Made by a program: the position numbers and the translations under genes
Shown: positions 1 to 11,335 of the stretch, one piece after another
How positions within the stretch are numbered: the stretch's first letter is position 1
How the letters are laid out: each line of letters begins with the position of its first letter
Notes under the pieces: generated by a model
The model's input: the letters and a program-made list of their open reading frames with translations, nothing else
Told to the model about the DNA's origin: nothing
Databases searched by the model: none
Origin: Spodoptera frugiperda
Taxonomy: Eukaryota; Arthropoda; Insecta; Lepidoptera; Noctuidae
DNA: 64,000 nucleotides
Direction of reading: 5' to 3'
Assembly (NCBI RefSeq): GCF_023101765.2
Contig: NC_064240.1
Coordinates: forward strand, 5,394,001 to 5,458,000

Positions 1-513
1 GTACAGTGGTCGCTAGTACGATTGTACTTATTTTATTTGTTGCAAAAAATGTAACAATTCAACTTTGAACCTAATAAACCTAATTGATTTCCAGGTCAGC
101 AATGATAAACTAGCACGTGTTAATACCCTATGTCTATAAGTCACATGTTTGAATGAAGCTATTCGCTAAATGATTGACGACCGATATAAACTGACGACTA
201 CTGCGCACTGTAGGTATTATTATCCCATTTCCTTTATCAACGCCACGTGCATTCCAGAAAATATAATTTTAGTTTCATTTTGTTATTTTTTCTTAGTGAA
301 ATTCACATCTGCGTTCAATTTTTGCAGTTGGCAAATATATTTTTAGAGATTATATTGAAATCTGTTATTTTTACACTGCGTGCTTTGTCACATTAAGAAT
401 GAATGCGAATGTTTCAATTTAAGGGACACGCAAGGATGAGGAACGTTATGAAATACACACAAACCACCAACGAATATTAAACATAATACACATACATTAT
501 TTAACCAAATTAA

Positions 514-640
514 CAAAAAATCACGGTTACCTCACATAAATTAATGGAGAAAAGCTCGACTAGTTTCGAGTCACAAAGGAACTCTAGATCATGAGCAGCG
601 TGCGCAGACACGATGACGTCGCACCAACCTGCTATGATCA
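514..640. mobile_element. MITE family C, copy 1 (partial)
   Basis: AAAAAATCACGGTTACCTCA followed by AATTAATGGAGAAAAGCTCG and CATGAGCAGCGTGCGCAGAC matches the reverse complement of the elements at 58122 and 61677. The second terminal repeat is not recognisable, so this copy is incomplete. Confidence 0.6.
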
Positions 641-1177
641 TAATGAATTCTATGATAATAAAGCTATGTCTCACGATAGTTATTATAAAAATATTATTTA
701 ACCAACTTCAATAAAACAGAGGGCTTTCATCAATTCAACAGATTTGTTTTTCTGTTTTTTTTCCTCAAAAACTTTTACAATGATTGGCATTAAACATCTG
801 GCAATTGTATCTGTCTGCCTAAAATGGAAGATAAAGACATTCACACTCTTTATTTATTGCTTACACTGGAAAACAACTTTTATTTTAATTAACATTTTAC
901 ATGACTCGTAGTTAACCAAATTAAGTTAAAGCGTGCGTTAAGTTGCCCAATAAATTGTTGTTGATGTAGGATAATACGGTTTTTAATACGTCACTTACTC
1001 GTAAGTACTTTATTCTTATGAATGGTACTGAGAAAATAGATGGAGAAACCAATTAGACTCTATTCTAGGCCTCACACTTTAATAGTAACATTATTGATAC
1101 ACTTTTTATTTTTTTGAAAGGAAATCAGTCCACCCCATCTTCATCTATCTCTGTCCTCTCTAGCGTACTCCTGTAAG

Positions 1178-1515
1178 AGTGTTTTTCCATCAGACATGTG
1201 CAATATAGCTATGCTACAAAGATGTAATAGCTAAACTATGTGACCATTTCCACTGATACTAAGCTATGTAGCTGTACGAGTAAGATGTGCTATGAAGATG
1301 CGCCGCCGCCGCAAAGTAGCTGTGCGAGGAAGATGCGCAGCTCGTTGTATCGATAGTAGGAAAGCCATCCATAGTACACATCCATAACACGAATATAAAA
1401 CATAGCTTAGCTGAGTCTGTATCCACCAGTGCTAGGGTATGTGTACCAATCAATAGAAATGGTGGAAGCCAAACGCATCCCAAACAACGTAGCACATCTC
1501 TGTTGGAAAATCACC
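1178..1515. mobile_element. MITE family D, copy 1 (338 bp)
   Basis: The left end GTGTTTTTCCATCAGACATG and the reverse complement of the right end GTGATTTTCCAACAGAGATG form imperfect terminal inverted repeats of about 23 bp. The interior is non-coding and includes a (CCG)n-like patch. Read on the reverse strand, its first ~190 bp is collinear with 38328-38530, which shows an interspersed family. Open frames across it are incidental. Confidence 0.7.
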
Positions 1516-2330
1516 TTCATGAGGCTTTACTCTTAAGCCTGAAACAAATGAAGAAATATTTCCTAATCAAAACATTTCAATATTACTATCACAAAATTGA
1601 CTGCGAGTAAACTGGATCCTTGTCTCCTAACTACATCCATTTATCAGACATGCAAATTAAATCAGTTTCAAATGACGAACCGAATCAATCATTAACTGTA
1701 AGAGGTAGACGCTAATCTCTTGTAGTTTTTGATACTCTAATGGATCGATGTTGTAAAGATATTTATAATGTAAGTAATACTAATGGAACCTGAGCCTACA
1801 CTCACTAGCCTTGAACTCGATTCATCACTGTCATTACACTGTCGAGCAAATGCAATGAATAAACTCTTAATTTTTAACAGCATGTACTGAAAGGGCGAGA
1901 GTGAATGCGAACAATACAACTAATGCAAGAAAGGGATATTGCGAACTAAGGATGTTACTATGGAGTTTTCAAAGCTATCGAATATCCGATAGAAAAGTAT
2001 TTTCGTAGTCGTACCTAATTGGATTTTTGTTAGAAAATTTTAAACAATTTCGATTAGAAATGGTGTCTAAATAAGATTTATAATAGTACATAATACAAAG
2101 AAGAACAGATAATTATATAAAATTGAAGTACATTGAACACATTTTTTCCTGTAGACCTGTGCCAGGATTTGTGGCAGCAAGATACGTGTGTTACGTAAAC
2201 TTTTAAACTGAATTCAAGACTACATTTTTTTATTACTTAAATATCAATCCAATGTTCGTAACTGAAAACATTCCAAATCAACAACAGCTACAGCTACAGT
2301 CGCAAAATTTCAAAGATTTTCAACTTTCAG
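1516..2330. other. No gene seen
   Basis: AT-rich unique sequence. Short open frames on both strands have no recognisable domain. The last ~50 bp form the pyrimidine tract of the candidate exon at 2331. Confidence 0.5.
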
Positions 2331-2376
2331 AACTTGACTGGAATATATGAACCGCCATTCAAGCCCGTGGATTACA
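2331..2376 (+). CDS. Candidate 46 nt internal exon
   Basis: A polypyrimidine tract and TTTCAG precede 46 nt that end at ACA|GTAAGT. Only one frame is open, reading NLTGIYEPPFKPVDY plus one base, and the same frame stays open far past the donor. The peptide is rich in Pro and aromatic residues and looks coding, but I recognise no family and see no partner exon. Confidence 0.3.
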
Positions 2377-2810
2377 GTAAGTATTCTAGACAGGACGCCA
2401 TTGGACATATTCTGAGCGATGATGATCATGAAGATTTACATATTCATAACATTAATTTTAATATCCATATTGAAATAATTTCGTATCCACTCCATCCCTA
2501 TTTGAACTATGGACATCAATATCCCTTTATTAACACTAGTGCGATATTCCGCCATGACAGTGACAGTGAAGCGTTTGTAAGCTATTCATCGGGTTGAAAG
2601 CGTCGTCAGAGCGAACTCGACGAATGGACAATCAGATTACGCGAATCCTTGTTGCTCAGGTCGCTTTGTGTTCTTTATATTTGCTGCGCTAAAGCTACAT
2701 CAACCTTAGACATAAAACATTCTTTGAGTTCACTATTTAACAATATTGAAATGAAAGAAATACAATTTAAAATTACTATGCACCAAATTGATTTCTTCAT
2801 GGAACACACA

Positions 2811-3085
2811 ACGTCGCGCCTTTTATCCCCGAAGGGGTAGGCAGAGGTGTACATTACGGCACGCAATTTACACCCACTTTTCATCATTTGTGTTATAAGT
2901 CCCATGTAATAGAGAGTAAGCCTATTGCCATATACTGAGCACAATTCTAGACTCCGTACTACTACTGAGAAACTTTCGAAATACCGAAAAAAGCATGGCA
3001 ATGCGTTGCCCAACCCGGGAATCGAACCCTAACTGCCTCATTGTCCGACAGTCGCCCTTGCGACCACTCGACCAACGAGGCAGTC
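2811..3085 (-). mobile_element. tRNA-derived SINE (family A), full length
   Basis: On the reverse strand it starts GACTGCCTCGTTGGTCGAGT with an A box (TGGTCGAGTGG) and a B box (GGTTCGATTCC), the internal RNA polymerase III promoter of a tRNA-like head. A body follows with GTGCTCAGTATATGGCAATA and a 3' end complementary to CCCCGAAGGGGTAGG. About 275 bp. It has accumulated an internal change near the B box. Confidence 0.8.
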
Positions 3086-5164
3086 TTCTACGTGGAACTA
3101 ACGAATAAAATTAATAATGATTAAATGTTACTCGAGAAACAAAGCAATGTTTGTTTATCGGTTATTTATTTATATGTTGAACTTCACAGTAAATAATGTT
3201 ACAAGTTTACAACTAGCTCCTTGACTAGACGATGACACTGACAAAGGTAGCAACTGGGCGTTCGTGATTGATGATGGAGCTAAATATGAGGTCGCATCCT
3301 GAACTATGTGTCTCGCTAACCCTAGTACTTACTGTGTTTAAACTATTCATATCTACATGAAATATACTTAGAACTGCAATAGTAATAACCTAAATTCCCT
3401 ATAGAAGAAGGTTTTCAAAAACCAGTATCGTTCATAAACTAACCAAGAAACTAGTAGAAATAAACAAGAAGCCCACTGCAATATGCAATATTCATCAATT
3501 ACCTTACCTATAGCAGTTTTTGTAATATCCAGAAATAGTCGAATAATTCTTGTTACTTTGTCTAGCCTTTGTATTAGCTGCTGCTAAATAAAGCCACCTG
3601 GCGAAGTAGTCACGAATACATCGGATTGAATAACCTTTTATTTTACAAATGGCTTCCTATTGCTCATTGAAGCAATAATTCACGGGTAATTATGTAATAG
3701 GATACATTGTCGGTAATTATGCGTTGTTATAAGTCAATTCAAATATCGTAACTCAATTACTCTAAACATTCAGGAAACGTCAACGCACGGTAGCGAGCCC
3801 TGCGTAGGTATGGTGAAGGGCTTGCATAATGGCTGCGCTCGCACTGATAGCGGCGGCCGCCTATCTACAAGCGCGCTGACAGAAGCAGTTAGGCCGTGTT
3901 CACACATCGCTTGTTAGACACCGCACAACTGCCAATTACCGCGACATACAACCCCCATACAAACTCACTTTCGCCACCAGACCCGGCAATAAGCGTATGT
4001 TCATGGGATTTTAAATTGCAAACGAGATGGTAATTAGCGAGAACAACCGCTAAAAGTCGTGGCTAAATGCCACCGAGGGTCCTGTATGGAAATTAGGGAC
4101 AAATTACGTCTCCACTCTTACTTTCATTTGTATAACAACAGTTACATAAAGCCAGCAATTTATTATTTCTTAATCCGCTTTGTTGTCCTGTTTAAAGGGT
4201 TTGTGCAATTGTTGCGAATCTTACAAAAATAATACCGATTTATCAATCGAAGTGTATCGATTTTTGCGATCGATCATGACACGAATAGATCAAAACAGTC
4301 GGTCAAACGTACTCCATATCTGGAGCCGATAATCGTATGCGTGCCCGAGCCGAGCTTGCCACTTATGCAACTTATAAAATATTGCGAACTCATAAGCGCA
4401 GTGCGCCCGCGCCGCGGCAGCACTAAGATGAAACTGGAGATAGAGTTAATCTAATAAGTCAGATCTGAAGCCAGACGTCGACCGAAGTAATAACTCACGG
4501 TTGAGAAGCCAGAGGTTAATTAAAAATAGCAACTTCAATCTTACGTGTCAGAGATGGAGTTAGATTAGGAATCGTCCGATTTATCCTATCTCAAACACCA
4601 AAGCGCACTTATTTACTGGGAAGTGTAATAAACTACGAAATAATAGTAAATTATGAAAACCAGCACCGACCGAGCTTTCCCTATTGTGATAATAAACCTT
4701 AGCTCTAAGGAATAACATTCTAACATATTTGTTTATTGTTGAGCAAACAAACGGCAACACTTTTGTAACACCCATTTACGCATTACAAGTGTTTATTTCT
4801 TAACGTTCTTGTACTAATTACGCAGCCTATAAATCAACTGTTGGTTTTAGTGCCAAATCTCGCGAACGTATCGCGTTGTGCCGGTGTCCGTACAAATCTA
4901 ACAAATGTGACGCAATTTAACACTTGAGAAATTCAAGCTATCAATTCGCGGCGTTCTTAATCGCAGCCGACAACCAGTCATCACTAATCAATTTGGTGTG
5001 TGTTCTCCGCATCTTACACAAACAACACGCGAGCCTTCTGGTTGCAAAGCATTGTGCGCAAGACATTACAAGCAGGCCTTGCGTACAAGTAAATGCCGCA
5101 TGCGTATTACTTCAAATACGCTTGGACTTTGCACCGAACAAAACAGAGAGATTTGGCTACGCGT
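3086..5164. other. No gene seen; two GC-rich patches
   Basis: Unique sequence with GC-rich patches at 3778-3905 and 4310-4430. A 16-codon ORF beginning MAALALIAAAAYLQAR near 3830 is too short to call. Nothing else is supported. Confidence 0.45.
4360..4440 (+). promoter_or_regulatory. Weak candidate promoter: TATAAAA upstream of a GC-rich block
   Basis: ACTTATAAAATA at about 4371 is followed after some 30 bp by GCGCAGTGCGCCCGCGCCGCG and an ATG near 4428 that opens only eight codons. A second GC-rich patch lies upstream at 3778-3905. Together they suggest a regulatory region, but neither an exon nor a gene could be attached. Confidence 0.2.
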
Positions 5165-5285
5165 AAAGATTGGTCGCTGGGAGCCGCTGGATGCAGGTCG
5201 CTTCCAACCGGCCTATCTGGAAGTCGTTGAGGGAGCTATATTCAGCTGTGGTCGTATTATGGCTGATATGATGATGATGATGAAA
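5165..5285 (+). mobile_element. RTE-type LINE 3' end
   Basis: The sequence ...CTTCCAACCGGCCTATCTGG, then TATTCAGCTGTGGTCGTATTATGGCTGATATGATGATGATG. This is the C-terminal codons of an RTE polymerase (family pattern EAYVQQWTSYG-stop), the stop codon, and a (GAT)n tail. Only the last ~35 codons survive. The 144-codon frame over it is not an independent gene. Confidence 0.6.
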
Positions 5286-8200
5286 GATCGGTTATATCCA
5301 ATTCATAAGGAAAGTAACATCCCACTAACAACTAACATACCGGATCCTTTAAATGCTTATCGAACGAATCACGAATGGAATCGAATGTCAGTTAAGGATG
5401 TGAATAAATATGTGGGTGGAATTGTGAAATGAAGCATTTTACGACACGACAATGTGAACTGCCAATAAAAAGGGTATTATTTTAAATCAGTCATCGAAAA
5501 CAAAGTACAGATCATGTAACAAAACCGTTTTATGACAAAGTAAAACGTAACTGCTATTGACAACAACTAGTTTGAGAACATAATCCTTAATTATGTTGTT
5601 GGACAAAGATAGTGGTTGGCATTACCGCTAAACGGGACATTTATATGTTGCGGTATTAATAAAGTGCTTGAACAGGAAAATTACAGTTTCTGGATTAGTT
5701 CAGGTAAACGATCTTTGGTATTGTTAGAGTATGGGGCAATAGATTATAATGAGTTACTGTTGATTGATAAGTGATACTTATAGGTTTTTAATAAGTTACA
5801 TAAAACTATATATTCGTATGTTTATGATATTTATTTGCAGGTTATACACAAATCAATCTTACTTTCCCTAACACAAAGCTCTAAATTGCCCGCATATTGA
5901 ATAAAGAGCCCACCAGTGTAAAATATGTATAAACAAACCATTGACAGGTTGATTTAAACGCTACTTTTACAGTACTCTCAACATCGGTACTTTGTTTTCA
6001 AAAATGATAATAAATATTTACCTTCAATATACTTTCCAAACATGCGCTCAAATATAACATAACGAGTACTCAATTACAAAAGTTTATGCAAATGCATCAA
6101 GAAAATACCACAAGTAGTCTAATGATAATTTTCTAAGAAACAAAAATAAATACTCCTTAGAGACTTTGCTGAATACAAGTTAGGTCCAAGCTGTTAACGG
6201 AGTAGCGGACTGTGACAAACCAATCGTACGTTAGCCCGTGTCACTTCCAGCCACGTCACGTACGAGCACTAGAAACCTTGGAGCGAACCTCAGATAAAGC
6301 ACTGATTCACTGGACACATTCAAAGATAACCGTAAGTAGTGATTTCTACCATTTATCCTGTCAATCAAGGCTGGTTCCTAACAAACGCCGGTCAAAGGTG
6401 CGGGTAAGCCTCAATCAAATCAATGATACGGAGAAATGTAACAGATACCTTGTAACATTCGAGTGTAGGAACACCACTGACCTGGTTGTTTCCGTCAATC
6501 ATAATATTGGAACCCACACGGGTATTGTGCGATCCGTTACTCACTCCTATAAAGTACTGCAGCACGTTTCGCGCATTAAATGGAGTTAGTTCCTCAGTCC
6601 CTGATGACTGTCTGCTCGTTACAAACGTTCGTTAGCCAGGTCCCGCTGCTTGCCTAGTTATCACGCCTCACTCAACTATCACAATATTACTTATATCTAC
6701 CAAAGGATATACAGCAACTGCATTTTCTTCTAGTATAACGAAAATAAACAAGCTTCAAGCCCATTTGCCTTCGGTAATGTGAACGTCTTTAGTGAATGAA
6801 AACTCGCATACATTGAAGTTAATGGCTAATTAGACATTACCACCAAGTGTGAGGCACCGTTTAATAACGTATACATACATAATTTCGCTAATTACCTAAC
6901 GGAGCTGGCTGAGTTGAAATTAATGCTGAGACACTGCTTAGTGCCTTGTTTGGAATAAATGGTGGCATAAAATGTGTCACAACGAACTATTTACTGACGG
7001 TCAAGTAGACACAATGGACTGGAAGTTTTGAGGCACGCTAACACGCTTTGCCGCTTACATTGGGAGATCTCTGTGGTAAGCAGTGAAGGATCTTGTTGCT
7101 GACATAATGATAATTCCTAGTAAATTCCTAATTAGTAGGTACCAAAATGTATAACTTACAATTAACGTTAGAGGGATACATAAAGTACACCTTAATTAAT
7201 TTCTTAAGCTTGTAGCTTATCTATAATTTTTCACCATCGCACGTGTGTGCTATGCAAATAAAAAAGCTACTTTTTGCATTTAATAAAATAACTTCGATGG
7301 TACAGCGAACGAAGACAGATTTAATAAAGAAAAAAAAAACAATTTCGCAAAACATCCTGTACCGATCGAGTTACACTCCAAAAAAAAAGTGAACAAGTTT
7401 CTAGTAATTAAGCCAAAACTTTGCAAGGAAAAGTAGGGCGCGGGTGTCTCTGAAATAGTTTCACCACTCATCGACTGTATTCATATTTAATTTTCGGAGG
7501 TGAAGGACCGAGTTGCGTGTACTGTTCGCGTGCATGATCAATACGAGATTCGATTCCGGCACTTACACCGACAAGACCATCAATTTCGGGACACCTTCGG
7601 ACTTCGCAGAACTTTCGCCAGAAGCACGAACCGATCTGATATGTATCGGTAACGTGGTCATTAATATGGTGCAGCTGTCGCACTAGGACGTTGCAACATG
7701 TTACGTAGCAAGCAAGCTTATGATATTTTTGTCTTGTTCAATTAGCTAAGACAGACTGATGTGGTCATTGTCTGCTGAAACCGATACCGGTCAGCTGTTA
7801 CTTATCTAGTAATTGTGTAACGTTTATTATGCTGAGATTTATTTCAACGAGTGTTCCTAAGTGCGATAAATTGCTGATGGGAACTTGCGCTGTGTGGCGC
7901 ATAAAGTCATGCCTATTAGACACGACAGGTTAACTAGAAACTATAATTAGCGCTAGCATTGCATGGACTTTATATCTGTTATTCTGATGATAAAATAACG
8001 TTTCAGTTGGTTATTCGTCATAGTACTAATTGTTGCTTGTTTTGTTCTTTTTATTCGATAGTGTCAAAATTACTAATTAAAAACGTGTTTAATGTAAAGA
8101 TTATAAATTAGTATGTTCACACGATAATTTAGAATTCTATAGCGTCTTCAATGACACGCCATATCAACAAATTAATTATAGCGGAACGGCAAATCCCTTT

Positions 8201-9048
8201 TCCACACGATAAGCATTTTGACAGAGCCATCACCCAATTGCTACAAAAATATATGAGGAAAAGATCGTAAGAGACTTTCTAAGGACTTTCTTCTCCTTAA
8301 ACGTACGGAAAGGTCTATAGTATCTACATTTATGGAAGAAACACCATCAATCAGCCAAAATAAACATAATACCAGTTTTGAATACAAAATATTACTTTCT
8401 TAACCAATTTTTGCTGACAGCTGGTGTAATTAAGAGCAGAGTTTCGATTATAAATGACTTATTCCATCCGGATCAGCGTGATTAGATTTTTATGAAAGCG
8501 GTTGCTTAAAACATAATAACTTCCGAGCAAAAAAAAATCGCAAACTAACTTTTTTTTACAAATGGCATCTCTCCAATTTCCTTATATACGGGTGCTCATA
8601 TCTTATTGACTAGATAGTTTAATATTATGTATTCTGTTTATAGGCTTGAGAATATAGCGAATAAGATATCCATACAATGTTGTAGGATAAATAAATAATA
8701 GATAAAAATATGAACGAGCAACATGAACAGCTTCTTGGAAGCTATTATAATAAATTATGTTAAACAAAAAGTGCTTCAGTGAGTGTTTGAACGCGTATTC
8801 CTCTAGATTGGTCTCGGCGGCGCAGGCGCCCTGCTGCGCCGGCTTCAAGTATATCGGCATCATTGCGCCATTACTGTCTTCCTTCAGCTACTGTAGATCA
8901 AACTCGTGCCCAGCCCGTCACATCCATACTTGTAACGGTCCCTGCAACTCTATACAATTTGAATAATGAGATAATAAAGGGACTACTCTAATAATATCAC
9001 GCCTTTTGTTACCCGAATGAGTTTATTTAAACTTTAATTATACAACAA
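5286..9048. other. No gene seen
   Basis: Mostly unique AT-rich DNA. A 125-codon plus frame at 6212-6589 lacks a normal ATG and any motif. A GC-rich patch at 8800-8850 has open frames on both strands with no homology I recognise. Confidence 0.45.
7567..7635 (-). CDS. Candidate 69 nt exon, cysteine-rich in one frame
   Basis: On the minus strand ATATCAG precedes 69 nt ending at GTCGGT|GTAAGT. The phase 0 frame reads IGSCFWRKFCEVRRCPEID then GLVG, with three cysteines; a second frame is also open. The surrounding 7490-7690 is richer in GC than its flanks. The acceptor has only a weak pyrimidine tract. No family is recognised. Confidence 0.2.
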
Positions 9049-9178
9049 CATCAACGTCACACACCATTTGTCCCCGAAGGGGTAGGCAGAGGTGTACATT
9101 ATACAATGTACACAAATTTTTCACTATTTGTGTTACAATTCCCAGTAATAGGGAGTGAGCCTTATACTATTGCCATTT
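9049..9178 (-). mobile_element. SINE family A, 3' half only
   Basis: CCCCGAAGGGGTAGGCAGAG and GGGAGTGAGCCTTATA match the 3' part of the family, but the tRNA-like head is missing. This is the usual 5' truncation of a retrotransposed copy. Another scrap of the same 3' end (ACGCCTTTTGTTACCCGAAT) lies at 8998-9018. Confidence 0.65.
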
Positions 9179-9867
9179 AATTAAACACATGCCCAATAAT
9201 TGTGTCGTAAGGCTCATGTTGTCTGAAATCGATTTTAATTACATTAACACTGAAATATGTCCGAAATAGAAAAGTTCATTGAATCTTTACTCAACTCAGA
9301 CTAAAAAAAGCAGTCAGTAACATCATCTAAAATTTAAATTATGAAACATTTGAGAATTTGAGAACTAGTGTCCGTTATCTTCTCTGTAAATTAGTTTCTG
9401 TTTTGATAATCGGATGCTCGGTGAACTTGAGTGACATATACATAAAATACGAACGTAAATGTATGCCACCAACTCATATTTTTCTCACATTTTTCATTAC
9501 ACATGAATCTTGACTGACAGTTGTCCCACATAACCTTGTGATTATCTCAAAATTACTCACAATTTTCCTTAAAAATTGGAATGAAATGAATGATTACCTC
9601 CCTTGAAACGCATCATGTTATTAAAAACTAGCTTATACTCTTTAATTTCCCATTAAAGGAACTGCTTTCTCTTAGGTATATGATAAATACTAAAAAAATA
9701 GGTTGATATATAAAGCGTATAAAGATGACAAACTTAACTCAAATTCAATTTTTTTTTTATTGCTTTCCTTAATGTGATTTGGTTGTAATACGATATATGG
9801 GTAATAATTAAGGACCTTGTCGGGCACGCAACTCAAGGACTAATGACTACTTAATAATAAATATTAT

Positions 9868-9930
9868 TGTTAATTAGTGGAAGAAGGCCATGCAGTGGGA
9901 CGATTATGGCTGAAATCTAATCTAATCTAA
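9868..9930 (+). mobile_element. LINE 3' end with (TCTAA)n tail
   Basis: GTGGAAGAAGGCCATGCAGT, then TTATGGCTGAAATCTAATCTAATC. It has the same protein-end plus stop layout as RTE tails but ends in a TCTAA repeat. The subfamily is unknown. Confidence 0.4.
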
Positions 9931-11274
9931 TTAGTACATACTTATTTTCATAATCAAGACATATTTCTATTACAAACATTAACATTATTATTTTTACTTT
10001 TGCATTTATAACATTAGTTGGGATTACAGGTCATGCTGTTTAGAATTAAGATTACCTAATACCTTTTTTAACCCATTAATCTTTTCATCAAACAGGGTCA
10101 GCAAAAGTCAATTTAGCAAGCAACCTCGAAAATATCATTGTTCCATTAGGACATTTAGAGGTTATCTTTTGATAATTTGCATAAAAGGGTGAAATTTAAT
10201 ACGAATTGTTACTAGTAGTTTAATGGTATAGCCTTTTGTGAAATTTCGAGGCCACCGGTCATTACCATGTGTCTGTTTAGAGTAATAAAACCTCTGATTG
10301 ACAGTTAGAGGTCGCTCTCATCAACTGAGTAAAAGTATAAGAATCAGGTTAAACGATACAAAAAAAAATTGGCAAATCATTTGTGTTGTGGTAGCCACCG
10401 ACTCGCGACTGGTAGATCCATTAGTATTTGTAATTAAGCAAAATTTGCATTGTGTGCCCGTCACTGTACCTAGGTTCCTACTTTTAATTTCTACTTCTAA
10501 TGAGCAGATATTTATTACGGATAGAAGTTTATTCCGCTTTGTATTTTGTGGAGTGTAATGTTATTAATTGATCTATAATGAAATGCAAAATTAATAATTA
10601 ATTTTCTGCCTCTACTATGTAGGCTAAGCGCGACAGTTTGACAAGTTATCAAAATCAAGACCAAATGGATAACATTTCGATTAATATTGTACCAAATTCA
10701 AAATATTGTACAGGATTACTCATTGTAGGTATCTAAGCCTTTGTTTTACAAATATTTTGGTATTTGGACCATTATGTAAATACAATAAGTATTATTACTT
10801 AAAATTCTATCGTCATCGTGTTCTCTTTATCATCTTACCCAAGACACATAAAAGAATCTTTAAAACCGTTATATTCCACTCGTTTCAGATTATTCCAGAA
10901 TTCGGTGACTTTACATAACCAATGCAAAAACAAAGAAGCACTTCAGTAAACTGTTTTCACACAAAAGGCGTCAAAATCATAATTTTTAACGTCCGCGTTT
11001 ACACATCTCGATAGCAACTGAAACATAAAAAAACGTTCATGTTATTCAATATGAGCGTTCGCACCGGCCATTTTGTTATGTAGGTAACTGACATAAATTG
11101 TTAAATGTGTGATATTGACACGAAATATTAACTTTAGTCATGCTGCAAGTGATTTTGAGAATAATCACACACACGAAACACAGATTTGTTCATAAATTGT
11201 TACACCGTTAACTTAATACCTTGTGTTCGGTTAAAAGGCGAGAAATTTGTAATTTTTTTTTCGTTCGCTGCCAG

Positions 11275-11335
11275 TTACATCCATCATCTGTTGTTTTGGA
11301 GACCGTTAACGGGCCGTCGCAGCTTCAGCCTGAAG
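11275..11335 (+). CDS. Candidate 61 nt internal exon
   Basis: A strong acceptor (a run of T then CGCTGCCAG) and a GAAG|GTAAGG donor flank 61 nt. The frame starting at the first base is open and reads LHPSSVVLETVNGPSQ then LQPE plus one base; a second frame (YIHHLLFWRP...) is also open. The splice signals are better than average for this window. The protein is not recognised, and it does not join in frame to 2331-2376 as a direct neighbour. Confidence 0.28.

Noticed and set aside
2675..3013. 112-codon minus-strand frame
   Set aside because: It overlaps the SINE at 2811-3085. A parallel frame in the copies at 57370 and 59851 shows it is repeat-derived.
4998..5432. 144-codon plus-strand frame
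   Set aside because: Its right half is the RTE LINE 3' end read in the wrong frame through (GAT)n; the left half has no support.
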